DNA of 64,000 nt from Anolis sagrei (Eukaryota; Chordata; Lepidosauria; Squamata; Anolidae): the NCBI RefSeq assembly GCF_037176765.1, contig NC_090025.1, positions 171,166,040 to 171,230,039 on the forward strand, given 5' to 3'. Below, piece after piece: positions 1 to 11,605 of the stretch. Each line of letters opens with the position of its first letter. The stretch's first letter is position 1. A program made the translations under genes and the position numbers. The notes below the pieces were generated by a model. It made no database searches. It saw only the letters and a list, made by a program, of their open reading frames with translations, and was not told the DNA's origin.

Positions 1-232
1 TGTACTGGCAGGACTGAAGACTGATAGGTCAGAGGTTAGAATCTGAAGAGAGTGCGAATGAGTTCCCTCTGTCAGCTCCAGCTCCTCATGCTGGGACATG
101 AGAGAAGCCTCCCACAAGTATTGTAAAACATCAAAACATCTGGGTGTTCTCTGGGCAACATTCTTGCAGACGGCCAATTCTCTCACACCAGAACCAACTT
201 GCAGTTTCTCTAATAGCTCCTGACATGAAAAA
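1..232 (+). repeat. tRNA-derived SINE (family B), cut by window edge
   Basis: The text runs from a tRNA-like head (ggaggactgaag type) through gagagaagcctcccacaa and ccaattctctcacacc to an oligo-A end after ctcctgacatg. Fuller copies are at 5248-5500 (+) and 45135-45385 (-). Confidence 0.75.
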
Positions 233-439
233 AATACTTCAGTAAAAATTTATGAACCTGAAGTTCTGACTCTACAATCCTGTGCCATCCTAAGAATAGA
301 AGTTTATCCCAGTTTCACCACGTGTAAGATTCTGTTGGTTATGACATTCACTTCTGGTACTCTGCTATATTTATGGTGGAATCATCCCAACTGAGGGTTA
401 TTTTGAGTCTAACAGCTCAGATTTCCCAACAGTTTAGGT

Positions 440-543
440 CAGGCATGGGCAAACTTCCACAGTTCCTAACAACTAGTAGACTGTTAGGAATTGTGGGTGT
501 TGAAGTCCAAAACATCTGAAGGACTGAAGTTTGCCCATGCCTG
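440..543 (+). mobile_element. hAT-type palindromic MITE (family 2)
   Basis: The ends caggcatgggcaaac and gtttgcccatgcctg are inverted repeats. A perfect 8-bp target duplication, gtttaggt, flanks them at 432-439 and 544-551. An 8-bp duplication is typical of hAT. Confidence 0.8.
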
Positions 544-551
544 GTTTAGGT

Positions 552-905
552 GGAATTTCTACTCCTGAGATTTGAATCCATTCCTCCATGTCCTAGTATT
601 TTGAACAGCAGAAAACCAGCTTGCCCCTTCCTCAGTGTGACATCCTTTCAAATATTGAAACATGGCTAATATGATGTCCCTTCTTAGACTTCTTTTCTCC
701 AAGCTGAACACACTCAGCTCCCTAAACTGCTCTTCATTGGGCTTGGTTTCCAGAACTTGGACTATTTTGGTCAACCCTCCCTGGACCTCTTCCAGCTTGT
801 TAATGTCTGCTTGAATTGTGGTGCCTTCATTGTATCATGGGGTTGGAAGAGACTACAAGGGCCAATCAGTCCAGTCTGCTGCCATGCAGGAACACACCAA
901 ATTGA
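552..905 (-). mobile_element. CR1 LINE 3' fragments
   Basis: The - strand encodes the end of CR1 ORF2 (FSLEKRSLRRDIILAMFQYL, then NTRTWRNGFK). At 833-905 a second piece matches the CR1 3' end (ggttggaagagactac and the tagtccaa type). Both are broken remnants. Confidence 0.7.
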
Positions 906-933
906 CCCTAGTCTATGAGGACTCTGTCTACAC

Positions 934-1068
934 CAGTGGTTCTCAACCTGTGGGTCTCCAGGTGTTTTGGCCTACAACTCCCAGAAATCCCAGCCAGATT
1001 ACCAGCTGATAGGATTTCTGGGAGCTGAAGGCCAAAAACATCTGGGGACCCCAGGTTGAGAACCACTG
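934..1068 (+). mobile_element. hAT-type palindromic MITE (family 1)
   Basis: The element starts cagtggttctcaacctg and ends with its inverse, gttgagaaccactg. A perfect 8-bp duplication, gtctacac, lies at 926-933 and 1069-1076. Confidence 0.85.
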
Positions 1069-1215
1069 GTCTACACTGTAGAATTAATGCAGTTTGACAC
1101 CATTTTAACCATGATGCTAAGAAACCATGGGATTAAGTCATTTGGTGAGGCATCATCACTCTTTGGCAGAGAAACTTAAAGGTCTTGCAAAGTACAAATC
1201 CCATAGTTAAACTTC
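1069..1215 (+). repeat. partial palindromic MITE (family 4)
   Basis: It begins ctacactgtagaattaatgc and contains tttggcagagaa, shared with fuller copies at 49710-49928 and 58640-58866. Confidence 0.5.
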
Positions 1216-1319
1216 CACTCTATGTCTAACTTTTTTTTGATGTACATTTTAATATTAAAACACATCATAAAAAATCATATGTGTATTCTATGGAATATTT
1301 TAAATGATTATGTGTTTTA

Positions 1320-1395
1320 GCAATGTTGTAACCCACTTCAAGCCGTGAAGATAGGCAGGTAACATATAAAATTATTATTATTAATAATACCATTA
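1320..1395 (+). repeat. LINE 3' tail with (TTA)n
   Basis: A short 'acccacttcaagcc...taacatataaaattatta' end of the CR1/L2-group type. The stretch 1396-1683 shows nothing recognisable. Confidence 0.4.
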
Positions 1396-1683
1396 TTATT
1401 CCATATATTTGATCAATGGCAGTTAATGATGCCAAACTGCACGAATTCTACATTGTAGATGTATATTCAGGCTAAATTCCAGATTGGAAATACCATGCCC
1501 TAAAAATGTCACAGAATTTGATTGAAGTACCCTTATCTTCCCTCAGTACTATTATTGTTGGTTCACATGAGCAAGAACCTCCAGGTTTGGGATCAAAAAG
1601 TTGGTTACTGGTCATGATAGCTCTACATGTCAAAGTCAGAAGCATTATATACTGGGAGTAACAACAAGAGATGCAAAATGAGG

Positions 1684-2087
1684 GCATGTAAGAAATTAGT
1701 GTGTGTATGTTAACTGCAAAATAAGATGTATGAAGCCGGTTGGTTGGGCCATGCCCGGGGTGCTGGCTGAGCCTGGGACTTTTGGTTACTGCTACATTTT
1801 TCAGGCTTGAGCTATGCAGGTGCTTGCAGAAAAACAGAAAGAGAGATAGTTTGAAGTGTACTCTTGCTTCATGAGCTTCTGGAGGAAGATTTCTCCACAT
1901 GGACAAAGAAAGACCATTTTAAATCTCTCATAAATTGACATTATGTGAGTCGATGCAACTGATCACATATGTTGTTCTAATTTACAAAGAGTAAACTACT
2001 TGTTCTTTATTGATAATCTCTGTGGCATATTTTCTTTCTTTGTGGGCTGATCAAATGTGAACTGCACATGGTTTATTTTACATTACG
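1684..2087 (-). repeat. unnamed interspersed repeat, copy 1
   Basis: The reverse complement of this stretch aligns by eye over about 400 bases with 8757-9203. Shared blocks include gttcacatttg, agaacaagtagttt, agctcatgaag, agctcaagcctga and aaccaaaagtccca. It has no coding frame and I do not recognise the family. Bases 2088-2591 hold nothing I recognise. Confidence 0.6.
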
Positions 2088-2591
2088 CCCATATAATTTG
2101 CTAACAGCACCCAAATTTCAAGTCCTGCAGAAAGTGAGTTTTTAAAACTTGTATATTTGCTGTGCTCTTCTTTTGTTAACTTTGCTTTTTTGATGACTAA
2201 ACCCATTTCTAAATGCTCAACTGAAGTTTGAAATTACTGCAGTCCTAAAGATTTGAGTCCTGTTGGAAAATTTCATTTAGGAGGAAGGAAGTTTTATTTG
2301 GAAGGGCAATGTTCTCCATTTTATTGCTCTCACCTGGAAATTAAACCCCTGAATACATTATCTCTGGGGGACAAGAGCAACAGGTCATATCCAGTTTGCA
2401 GTTTTCCAAAGATTCACCTACACAGATCTTCAGTTGGATTTAGCATGGCTCCTCCTCTGCTCTTAAATGGTATCTTGGAGCAAAGGTTCAAGTTAGGAAA
2501 TAGCTTACCTACAAGTAACAAACTGTTCATGTCAGCTTGGTCTCTCCAAGTGTTGTCATTGAAGAAACCTTTGTATTATTTTACACTAGAT

Positions 2592-2727
2592 CAGTGGTTC
2601 TCAACCTGTGGGTCCCCAGATGTTTTGGCCTATGAACTTCCAGAAATCATAACAGCTGGTAAACTGGCTGAGATTTCTGGGAGTTGGAGTTCAAAACACT
2701 TGGGGACCCACAGATTGAGAACCACTA
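2592..2727 (+). mobile_element. hAT-type palindromic MITE (family 1)
   Basis: The ends cagtggttctcaacctg and agattgagaaccact are inverted repeats. The flanks cactagat and catcagat are an aged 8-bp duplication. Confidence 0.75.
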
Positions 2728-2823
2728 CATCAGATTAAAATTTAATTGTCAGATTTCAGGGGCTCCATTGCATTAAAATTTCCTAATAATCTGCTACCTT
2801 AAACTGCAAACTGTTTATATATA

Positions 2824-3342
2824 CAGTGTTCCCTGACTACTTCACAGTTCACTTTTCACAGACTCACTGTTTCACGGGTTTTTTTTTTTTAAAAAAATGA
2901 ATTTAAAATATACAAGTAGCGAAGGAACACTGTATACCCATTACCTGTGATTGTGGTTGGTTAAAATCATCCCCTCCGATGCCATGTTTCGCAGCGCAGC
3001 CACCAGAAGGTGAAAAAGGCATGTGCGAGTGGGGAAGGAGGAGGGGAGGGGGAGCCAGGCACATGAGGAGGAGCCAGCAGGAAGTGTGGTATGCAAGGGG
3101 GGGGGAGGGAGGGAGGAAGGGGGAAAGAGGAGAGGGAAGAGAAGGCAAAGGGATTGAGTGAGTGAGAGAGAGAAGGGGGAGGGGGAGAGAGGTGTGGGTG
3201 GAGCCACTCCTAGGAGGAGCGATCCTATGCCTCGTGTGTGCTGAGGCAGTACATATACTGTATAGCGTCCCTACTTCGCGGATTTTCACTTATCACGGGT
3301 GGTCCTGAAATGTAACACCCATGATAAGTGAGGGAATACTAA
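2824..3342 (+). mobile_element. possible Tc1/mariner (Tigger-like) non-autonomous elements with a GA-rich core
   Basis: The left end, tacagtgttccctgactac, recurs inverted at 2914-2936. A related end pair (ctacttcgcggattttcac and gataagtgagggaa) lies at 3270-3342. Between them, 3020-3200 is a G/A-rich low-complexity stretch. Flanking TA would fit mariner-type insertion. Whether this is one or two elements is unclear. Confidence 0.4.
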
Positions 3343-3404
3343 ATATGCCTTCAGGATACCTGCTAACTTAGTGATCCCCACTAATTTCAAGGGGTTTTCT
3401 TGGG

Positions 3405-3528
3405 CAAGGAATAATCAGAGGTGATTTTCCTGTTCCTTCCAATAAAATGTAACCACCCTGAGTCCCTTCAGTAAGATAGGAGCAGGATATAAATAAAGTT
3501 TGCATTATTATTATTATTATTATTATTG
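3405..3528 (+). repeat. LINE 3' tail with (ATT)n
   Basis: The end 'ccctgagtcccttcag...gatataaataaag' of a CR1/L2-group LINE is followed by an (ATT) microsatellite at 3503-3527. Confidence 0.5.
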
Positions 3529-3534
3529 CCCAAA

Positions 3535-4063
3535 ATTTATTAATTTTATTTATTTACAGTATTTGTATACCGCTTTTCTCACCCCAAGGGGTGAGAAAGG
3601 CGGTTTACACATAAGTAATGGCAAAATTCAATGCCAGTACAAACAATTACAATTATACACTACAATTAGACATAAATCAAGTTAAAAACAGTGCATCCAC
3701 AAGCAATAAAACAATAATTAAAACAACAAAACAGTCTCGTCTGTCGAGTTGCTGTTCCAGTCATTGTCTTTCTGAAATGCTGCATACATTTACTTCTACT
3801 GCCCGAAGGCCTGATCCCAAAACCATGATTTTAATTTTTTTTCTAAAAGTCAGGAGGGAGGGAGCAGATCTTACCTAATTTGGGAGTGTGTTCCATAGGC
3901 GGGGAGCCACAGCCAAGAAGGCCCTGTCTCTCGTCCCCGCCAGACGCATCTCTGCTGTTGACGGGAGCAAGAGCAGGGCCTCCCCGGATGATTTTAGATT
4001 ACGAGGTGGGACGTAGGGGTTGATGCGTTTGGACAAGTAAGCTGGGCCAGAACCATATAGAGC
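3535..4063 (-). mobile_element. CR1/L2-group LINE 3' end
   Basis: The - strand encodes the usual ORF2 C-terminus ([20 protein letters not shown]) followed by a 3' UTR ending in (TAAA)n after agcgg...gtataca. It matches the copy at 7125-7735 until 4063, where the match stops abruptly and unrelated sequence begins. Confidence 0.8.
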
Positions 4064-4258
4064 TAAACACCTAATATTTGTTGGCAGTTTCTTATCCAAA
4101 TACTAACCCAGTTTGTTGTCCACAATGAGATGTTGCAGACAACATCTCCATCAGCTGGGTCTCCATCTTCTGCCGGGATGCATTTGCTGATATCTTTCTG
4201 CAGCTGCTGGTACTTCTGCACTTTGGCCTGGAGCTTCTTCTGCAGGGGCTCCGCCATT
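4064..4258 (-). pseudogene. PFDN6 5' retro-fragment joined to a 5S rRNA-like piece
   Basis: From 4257 the - strand reads MAEPLQKKLQAKVQKYQQLQ then KDISK. This closely resembles the start of prefoldin subunit 6 (MAELIQKKLQGEVEKYQQLQ), a cytosolic chaperone subunit that hands unfolded actin and tubulin to CCT. No intron is seen and the match fades near 4150 after a frame change. From about 4064 to 4108 the - strand (ggttagtatttggataag to aatattaggtg) resembles the 3' half of 5S rRNA. The LINE 3' end follows on the same strand. It is a non-functional fragment. Confidence 0.65.
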
Positions 4259-5050
4259 CCTTTATGACATTTACCTGTTTACTATATCCAATTGTAGTCC
4301 CAATTAAAGTAGTGTCACTGCATTGAATGAAACATTTATGAGTTAATATTGGATTAAGTTGGGTTGATTCAATGTGTTGAATCTAGTTGGATTTGTCAGT
4401 TGCATTTGGCCCTAAACTTGTGTATCAAGCCAACAGTGTGTGCACAGTACAACCCATCTATGTGAGTAAAGTGGGCTACATGCAGAACTGAAGCTGTGAA
4501 TTATTACCATAATCAAATTGAGATGAGGGAATAGAAGGTCCATTAGGAAAAACAACTTTTCCGGTCTTAAGCTCTTTTTTTTGCTGAGGATCTCAGAACA
4601 GATCGGAGTTGTGACATCACATTAGAGTAAACACAGCAGACTTGTGAATGAGCCAAGGCTAGAATTGCCTGCTTTTGTTCCAGTTCTATTCTTTATATGG
4701 CAATTTGATCTGCAGTAATTAGAAGGTGATATTAACTCCATGTCATGAAAACTTCCACGGACTGATATCTCCATAGTAAAGGTGACAGGCTGCTGTTGTT
4801 TTCAATCATGGCCACTTGGCAAAGCTAGCTAAAGCTGGCCTTGTCAGAAAGGTGAATGAGGCTGTGTTTGGGATCTTATCTTATTTCAACAAAATACTGG
4901 ATTGTTGTTATGCTTAAGAGATTTCCCTTGCTATAATTATTTTTCAATCAAATTATCTTTTCAGGAGGAAAATGCACATGTCCTTGTGATTTTTAGGAGT
5001 GGAAGAAGAGAACAAGGGATTATTTAGATTTTCAAATTGATCTATGTAAC
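4259..5050. other. stretch without recognised features
   Basis: Ordinary AT-rich intergenic sequence. I see no gene, repeat family or structured element. Confidence 0.5.
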
Positions 5051-5240
5051 AGCATGGTGTAGTGGTTTGAGTGTTAAACTAGGACTCCAAGAGGCCAAGG
5101 TTGAAACCCCTGGCCAGCCATGGACACCCACTGGATGACCTTATGCAAGTCACACACTCTCAGCCTTAGAGGAAAATAATGGCAAACCTCCTCTAAATAA
5201 ATCATACCAAAAAACCCCTTCAAGTTTACACTATATATTG
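5051..5240 (+). repeat. tRNA-derived SINE (family C, Sauria-type)
   Basis: The head gcatggtgtagtggtttgag and the body cagccatgga, caagtcacacactctcagcc and ggcaaacctcctct are typical of the squamate tRNA-SINE family whose 3' end resembles Bov-B. Confidence 0.75.
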
Positions 5241-5247
5241 GAGTCAA

Positions 5248-5500
5248 CTTGATCCCGGGTGGCACAATGGGTTAAACCCTTGTGCCAGCAGGACAGCTGA
5301 CTGAAAGGTTAGTGGTTCAAATCCAGGGAGCGGGGGTGAGCTCCCATCTGTCAGCTCCAGCTTCTCATGCGGGGACTTGAGAGAAGCCTCCCACAGGGTG
5401 GTAAAACATTCAGGTGTCCCTTGGGCAATGTCCTTGCAGACAGCCAATTTTCTCACACCAGAAGTGACATGCAAGTCCCTCCTGACATGAAAAAAAACTT
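5248..5500 (+). repeat. tRNA-derived SINE (family B), near full length
   Basis: The head gggtggcacaatgggttaaa carries an A-box-like block, and ggttcaaatcc resembles a B box. The body ends ctcctgacatgaaaaa. It abuts the family C SINE just upstream. Confidence 0.8.
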
Positions 5501-5504
5501 TTAA

Positions 5505-6520
5505 AAACTTTTTTTCTCTTTTTTAATGATTTTTTTAAAATATGAGTTTCCAAATTACATTTAAAAAGTGGGAAAAGGATAAAACATAGGGGAGGTGGGA
5601 AACGGGTAGTTGAGGAATGGTAAAAGGGAAAAAAGAGAAGAGAGAAAGAGAAAAGAGGGGGTAATCTCTGGGAATGTGTCAAAAGGGGTGGAAAATATGC
5701 GGGAAGGTACAAAAAGGGTTGGGGTATTTGTGCTTCCATTCTTCCCTATATTGGTTTTAATTTTCTTATATTCCTTTTTACTGCTTTTTGTTGTATCCCC
5801 AGTGATGGTGTCTTCTGTCAGCTTTCTTCTTTTTAGATTAATAATTTTACTTTATTTTCCTTCAACCATTCTGTGAAAGGAGTCCAGTCTGTTATTTTTA
5901 TATATCTACCTTGTGAGATGGAGACTAATGCTGTTAATTTATCCATGCTCATAATTTCTAGCATTTTATCTATCCATTCTTCTCTTGATGGTAGGTCTTT
6001 TTGTCTCCATATTTGGGCACAGACTAACCTCACCGTCTGTAAAGAGTTTGTCTTTATTTGTATTCCAATTCATGTTTGTCATCTCTAATAAAAAAATCCT
6101 CGGGATGCATTGGGAATTTTTCTTTCAATATTTTTTGGCATAATTCATGAATTTCTTTACAAAATATTCATGCTTTGTCACATGGCCACCACATGTGGTA
6201 AAAAGATCCTTCTTGTTTCTCACACTTCCAACAATTGTGATTATAATCTTTAGTAAATTTTGCTATCTTCTTTGGGGTCATGTACCATTGATACATGATC
6301 ATCATTTTTAGCTAATTCTCTTTTAAATCATAAGCATAGGTATATTTCAGTATTCTATTCCACATTGTTTCCTATTCCTCTAACATTATTGTCCTTCCAA
6401 TGTTTCTTTCCCATTTGGTCATACAATCCTTAATCTGTTCCTTTTCTGTACTCCATACCAGAAGTAGTCTGCAGATTTTCACAATAATTTTCTTTTCATT
6501 CATTAAAATCTTATCCCCCC
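5505..6520 (-). mobile_element. L1 LINE 3' end (ORF2 C-terminus and 3' UTR), degraded
   Basis: The - strand contains L1 ORF2p C-terminal blocks, such as MYQWYMTPKKIAK-like and CWKCEKQEGSFYHMWW-like sequence near 6140-6310 and TDWTPFTEWLKENK near 5860. A purine-rich 3' UTR follows at 5540-5740. Several frame breaks are present. Bases 6521-7124 hold only A-runs and unique sequence. Confidence 0.7.
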
Positions 6521-7124
6521 CCCACCAAAAAAAAAAAACCCTTGAAGGCATAAAATAACTGTTAAACCAACATCCCTAGCCTCTGCCACATTTTAAACAT
6601 TGCAGACTCAGGTTCAGAGAGAGTCATGTGATATCTAGCATGCATCTAACAGATGAAAAACAAGGACTATTGCTCTGGAAAAGGAGATAATTGTACCGCT
6701 TTTGCCACTTCAGTTTTAAGGGTTATAATAGAGTAGCTCTAAGCTGCTTTACTTTTCCTCCTCATTGTTACTAATGGAGGCTGATGACCCATATGCCATA
6801 TCTGGGTTTTAGTATGATGTTTAAAGAAGCCATTCAAAATGTGAGCCTATTTTATAGAAAGTATCATCATCTTGGATAACTCTATCAGATTGAATATGGA
6901 TTGTGTTCATTAGCCATTGACATTGCAGCCACCAATTACCACTGTTTTTAGAGAGTATGCCAGCTTCTATATACAACAGAAGAAGCATTCCTCCTAGAAA
7001 GTATGGACTTCCAGAGAAGCTGAAGCTGGCCACTTTAAGAATAGTCTCTGCCAAGCTGCTGAGCCAAAATCAAAATTATCAACAAAGACTGATATTGACA
7101 GAACATTTGTGGTGTTTATTTTGG

Positions 7125-7735
7125 TCATTTATTTATTTACAGTATTTGTATACCGCTTTTCTCACCCCGAGGGGGACTCAAAGCGGTTTACACACAAGTA
7201 ATTGCAAAAATTCAATGCCAGTACAAACAATTACAATTATACACTACAGTTATACATAAATTACATTAAAAATACATCAATGAGAAATAAAACAATAATT
7301 AAAACAATAAAATAGTATCGTCCGTCGAATCGCCATTCCAGTCATTGTCCTTCCGAAATGCTGTATACATTTACTTCTACTGCCCTAAGGCCTGGTCCCA
7401 AAACCATGATTTTAATTTTTTTCTAAAAGCCAGGAGGGAGGGAGCGGATCTTACCTCATTTGGGAGTGTGTTCCATAGGTGGGGGGCCACAACTGAGAAG
7501 GCCCTGTCTCTTGTCCCTGCCAGGTGCATCTGTGCTGTTGACGGGAGCGAGAGCAGGGCCTCCTGGATGATCTTAGATTACGAGGTGGGACGTAGGGGTG
7601 GATGCATTCAGACAAGTAAGCTGGGCCAGAACTGTATAGAGCTTTATAGGTCAAAATCAGCACTTTGAATTGGGCTTGGAGATGGACCGGCAGCCAGTGG
7701 AGCTGGCATAGCAGGGGAGTCGTGCTAACCATTTT
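7125..7735 (-). mobile_element. CR1/L2-group LINE 3' end
   Basis: Same family as 3535-4063 but longer upstream: the - strand encodes LLCQLHWLPVHLQAQFKVLI and TYKALYSSGPAYLSE. It ends in (TAAA)n after the agcggtatacaaatactg type. The 5' end is truncated. Confidence 0.8.
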
Positions 7736-8756
7736 CCTCTTCTACAGTCAGTACTTTGAGGATTGAGTACTGTGTTCCAGTTTGCAGCATTGTTTTGGCT
7801 GTTGAGCTAATTAAATAAGACTCTTGATATCTTTTCTAATTTCTCACATAAGTGATATCATTCATCTGTTATGGCGTGTTAGAATAACAGAACCTTAAGA
7901 GTTGGAAGGGACTACAAAAGCTATCTAAATACCATGCAATGCAAGATTTGTGTAGAGGAGATTTGTCTTTGTTTTTCCTTGGAGACTCAGGGCCCATCTA
8001 GAGAGGCCCAAAAACCAGGACCTGTCTCAGTTTTACCAGAGGTGTCCAAACAATGCCCCCTGTAAAACTGAATTAATTAAACATCTGATAAAATTCAAGT
8101 TTTATGATAAGATCCAGGTCTTACCAGGTGTGGGCCCTGTGTGGATTGGGCACGGGAACTGCATCATGTGATTTCCAGGCCCAATTCACACAGTCAACAA
8201 AAATATACAAAATACATCATGCAAGCTTCCAAAGCTTCATCACTTTCTTCATCAGGAAAACATGTTAAAAATCATACAGAAAAAGAAAATTGATGATGTC
8301 ACAGGACTACATTTTGTCTCCAATGTTATTTCTGTTGACAGTTAAGATGGTTTGGAGACATATTATGTAGGCAGGAATCATACCTACCTGACTGTGTGGA
8401 GAATATAAACAAAGAACAATAAAAGATAGACAATAAAATTTCAGGTCCATTGGCACAGAAAGACAATTTTTTAAAAGTTTTTTTAGTAGAGGACTTGTTA
8501 TGGTTATATCTCTTTGAACAAAAGCTCTGTTGGATAACAACCAAATTGGTTCTGTATGAACCAAAATACCTTGATAGTGGCATCCTTGGTACCAATGGAG
8601 ATCCTAGAAGTGTCCTGTCTTAGCTTAAGACAACTTAGAGTCACTGCATGACAATCTCTCATCTGTGTAGCATTTAAAAAGTTAAGACAACCCAGAATCT
8701 TATGTGGACAGAGCACCATCTACTGGCTGGTGATCATGTTAGGAAAAAGCGATATG
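7736..8756. other. mostly unrecognised; small CR1 and other repeat scraps
   Basis: 7885-7935 resembles a CR1 3' end on the - strand (agagttggaagggactac). On the - strand, 8160-8270 has ctgatgaagaaagtgatgaa, followed further on by gcttgcatgatgtattttg. This repeat motif recurs in reptile genomes and may be another Penelope-type tail, but I could not place it. Nothing else is recognised. Confidence 0.4.
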
Positions 8757-9203
8757 TGTAACATGTAATGTAAAATATACCACATGTAGTTCACATTTGG
8801 TCAGCCCATGCATTGCCTTGCCACAGAAAGAAAATATGCCATGTAGGTGAACAGTAAAGAACAAGTAGTTTGCTCTTCTTAATTCAGAACAACATATGTA
8901 CAATGTGATCAGTTGCACCAACTCACATAATGTCCTTTTGTGAGAGATTTAAAAATTGTCTTTTTTTGTCCATGTTGGATAAATTCCTGCAGCAGCTCAT
9001 GAAGTGAGAGCACACACCAAATTCTGTCTCTCTCTGCTTCTCTCTTCTTTTCTCTCTGCACCTGAATAGCTCAAGCCTGAACAAAAATGTAAGAGTAACC
9101 AAAAGTCCCAGGATCAGCCTGCTCCCTGGACATTGCCTGAGCAATCAGCATCATGCATCTTATTTTACAGTTGACACACACACATTAACTGATTCCTTGC
9201 ATG
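8757..9203 (+). repeat. unnamed interspersed repeat, copy 2
   Basis: This is the direct-strand partner of 1684-2087, about 75-80% alike by eye. It includes a (CA) run near its end (9173-9184). It has no coding potential and the family is unrecognised. Confidence 0.6.
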
Positions 9204-9204
9204 C

Positions 9205-9835
9205 TCCAACAGCATACAACCTCCCAGTTACGTCAGCTTCACTGGCTGCCCATCTGCTACCGAACAAAATTTAAAGTGCTGGCTTTAGCTTATAAAGCCT
9301 TAAACGCTTCTGGTCCATCTTACCTTTCTGAACATATCTCCCCCTATGAACCAACTTGGGCATAGAGATGTGCCCTACTCTCAGTCCCGCCTCTTTTGCA
9401 GATGCAACAGGGCCTTCTCAGTGGTGGCCCTTTGGCTATGGAACTTCCTCTCCAGTGATATTAGATTGGCTTCCTCCCTCTTGGTTTTCAGAAGAAAGTT
9501 AAAACGTGGCTGTGAAACCAAGTGTTTGGGGAGTAGCACAACCACAGTGCAATATATATCCACAGAGCCAATATAAACGGAGCCAAGTAGCTTGGGCCAT
9601 GACTGCGGGATTAGGTGCATCGTTTTAACAGTGTTTTACTAGTTTTTAATTGTATCTATTTGTTTTATTTTGATTTCAAGCTCAATCTTTTTTGTATTTG
9701 TCTGTTTTATGGTTTAATTCAATTCTGTTTTATGTTTTAATGCGGCATTAAATAATTGCCAAAACTGGAGACTGCTCTGAGTCACCCTTGGAGTGAGATA
9801 GAGTGGGGTAGAAATACAGTAAATAAATAAATAGT
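9205..9835 (+). mobile_element. CR1/L2-group LINE 3' end
   Basis: The + strand encodes a degraded LRQLHWLPICYRTKFKVLAL-type ORF2 end, then FCRCNRAFSVVALWLWNFLS and FRRKLKRG, and a 3' UTR ending agaaatacagtaaataaata. The 5' end is truncated. Confidence 0.8.
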
Positions 9836-9919
9836 TCGTTTAAGTCAAGGGCAGATTTGTGGGTCAAAATTATGGATTTTGCTCTGACCCATGGATAAGT
9901 TGAGTGAGCTAGGTATGTT

Positions 9920-10033
9920 TATAAGCAGAGGCTGGATGGCCATCTGCTGGGGGTGCTTTGATTGTGATTTTCCTGAATGGCAGGGGGTTGGGATGGATAG
10001 TTCTTGTGATCTCTTCAAATTCTATGATTCTAT
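9920..10033 (+). mobile_element. CR1 LINE 3' end
   Basis: The sequence gaggctggatggccatctgc to the attctatgattctat tail is the diagnostic CR1 3' end. Confidence 0.8.
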
Positions 10034-11605
10034 CAGCTGGTGCCAGAAAGAAGTGGCAGTAACAATGCAGTGGTCAGAGGTTATAGATGACCAGGAAGTA
10101 AAAGGGGGACAGCAGTGAAAATTGTGACAAAGCTGAGTCTGAGATTTTTGGTGAGCATATTCTGCACTAGCTCCAAACCTCAGACTCACATTGAATGAAA
10201 AGCTTGCTGTATTCATGATGCACAGCTGTTTCCAGTGAGAATTCCAGGGATTTTGCTTGTTTAAACCATCTTTGCCCTCCAGCTTTGCCCTCCGGAATTT
10301 GCAGGAGCCTCCACAGTACCCCGTGGCTGCAGGGCAATCTGGACAGATAAGATTGAATCTGATTTAGTCCAACCCACTGTTCAGACTGGACACTTGCACG
10401 ATCACTCTTTCCTCATCAGTGAATGCAAAAGAGAGGGATTGTATTGCTGCCTCTACTCTTAGCAGAGCTCTGTGTGAGCTCCTGGCCATTGTGGGTGCCT
10501 CTTTTGACATCAGAGCAAAGTTCCTGGATCACCAGCATGATGGGGCATGGTCCCCCCCTCATTTTTTCTTATTGCACAGGTACTCTCTTCAGACATCCAC
10601 AGAGGTGTCCGGATAACCAGAAAATCTCCCCTCCTTCTCATTGGTCATGCGTGAAAGCTCCTCATATTCTCATTTTAGGACTCAGTGTTGTCAGGACATC
10701 TTGATTTCTGTGTTTTCACTTCAATACAGCCCAATGGTAGTCATAGATGTGGCTACATATTACCACAGCATCTGGTAGAGCCTCATTTGAACTGTACTCC
10801 AGCATCCCAAACTTGCCAACCCTGAGCAACCTTTATCTCTAGCACATCAGCAGGACTATTACTAAAAACAGACTAGAGGGTTTCACCAACAACAACCCCA
10901 CCTTAGTCTGTCTGCTTTTTAAACCACCTAGCTTTATGAGATCTGGAGAATTCAAAAGATTGCATCTGATTTGTAGGTTTTTGAAACTAGCCTAATAAAA
11001 ATTTCAACCAGATATGGATTTTGGGGACTTTTTCTTCTGTCCCACAACGTGGTTATTCTTTATTTTGACTGAAAAACGGTGCCTCCAATTGTTCAATAGT
11101 AATGTTTGCATGTTTCTGCATGTGGATGACGGCAATAGAAGGAAGAAAGCCCTTAATGGGGTTGGGCGGATACATCAATAAAAAACATTGCTGTTCCTTG
11201 CTCATGCACTGCACTTGGTGTTGGATTTTTATTTCAAGGTTGTACAACAGTGACAACAGAAAGAAGACAACAGTCTATTTCTCCAAAGCACCAATAAGAT
11301 TTGAGCCTTATTGCTTGTTATACTTAGCAAATTGTAGTTTTGTTTACACTGCAGAAAGGGTTATGGTCAGCCAGTCCCCTGCCTTTGCCAATCAGTGGCA
11401 ATCTCTGTATGCTTATTGCATTAGACAGTCTCAGGTAATCCAGCAACTCATGTCATAACATTTTGAAAAGGGAAACAGAGGGGTGCATGAAGCAGTGGGC
11501 AAGATATAGGGAATTCCAGGTCTTGGGTTGACCTTGGCCCTCCATAAGTCCCAGTTCACCCCACATAGGTCCCAATCCACCCCACAAACAGCCACACTCT
11601 ATTTT
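10034..11605. other. stretch without recognised features
   Basis: No gene, clear repeat or RNA is seen. Short open frames such as 10419-10616 and 11102-11458 have no family resemblance or splice context. Confidence 0.5.

Noticed and set aside
2903-3289. - strand open frames rich in Ser, Pro and Leu
   Set aside because: They arise from the GA-rich low-complexity core of a MITE-like region and do not look like a real protein.
8160-8280. Another hammerhead candidate (ctgatgaagaaag on the - strand)
   Set aside because: It contains CTGATGA, but no GAAAC-GUC with a paired stem II follows at the right spacing, so I do not call a ribozyme.
11102-11458. 118-codon + strand open frame upstream of PAH
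   Set aside because: No domain, homology or flanking splice signals that I recognise; within the expected length for chance frames.
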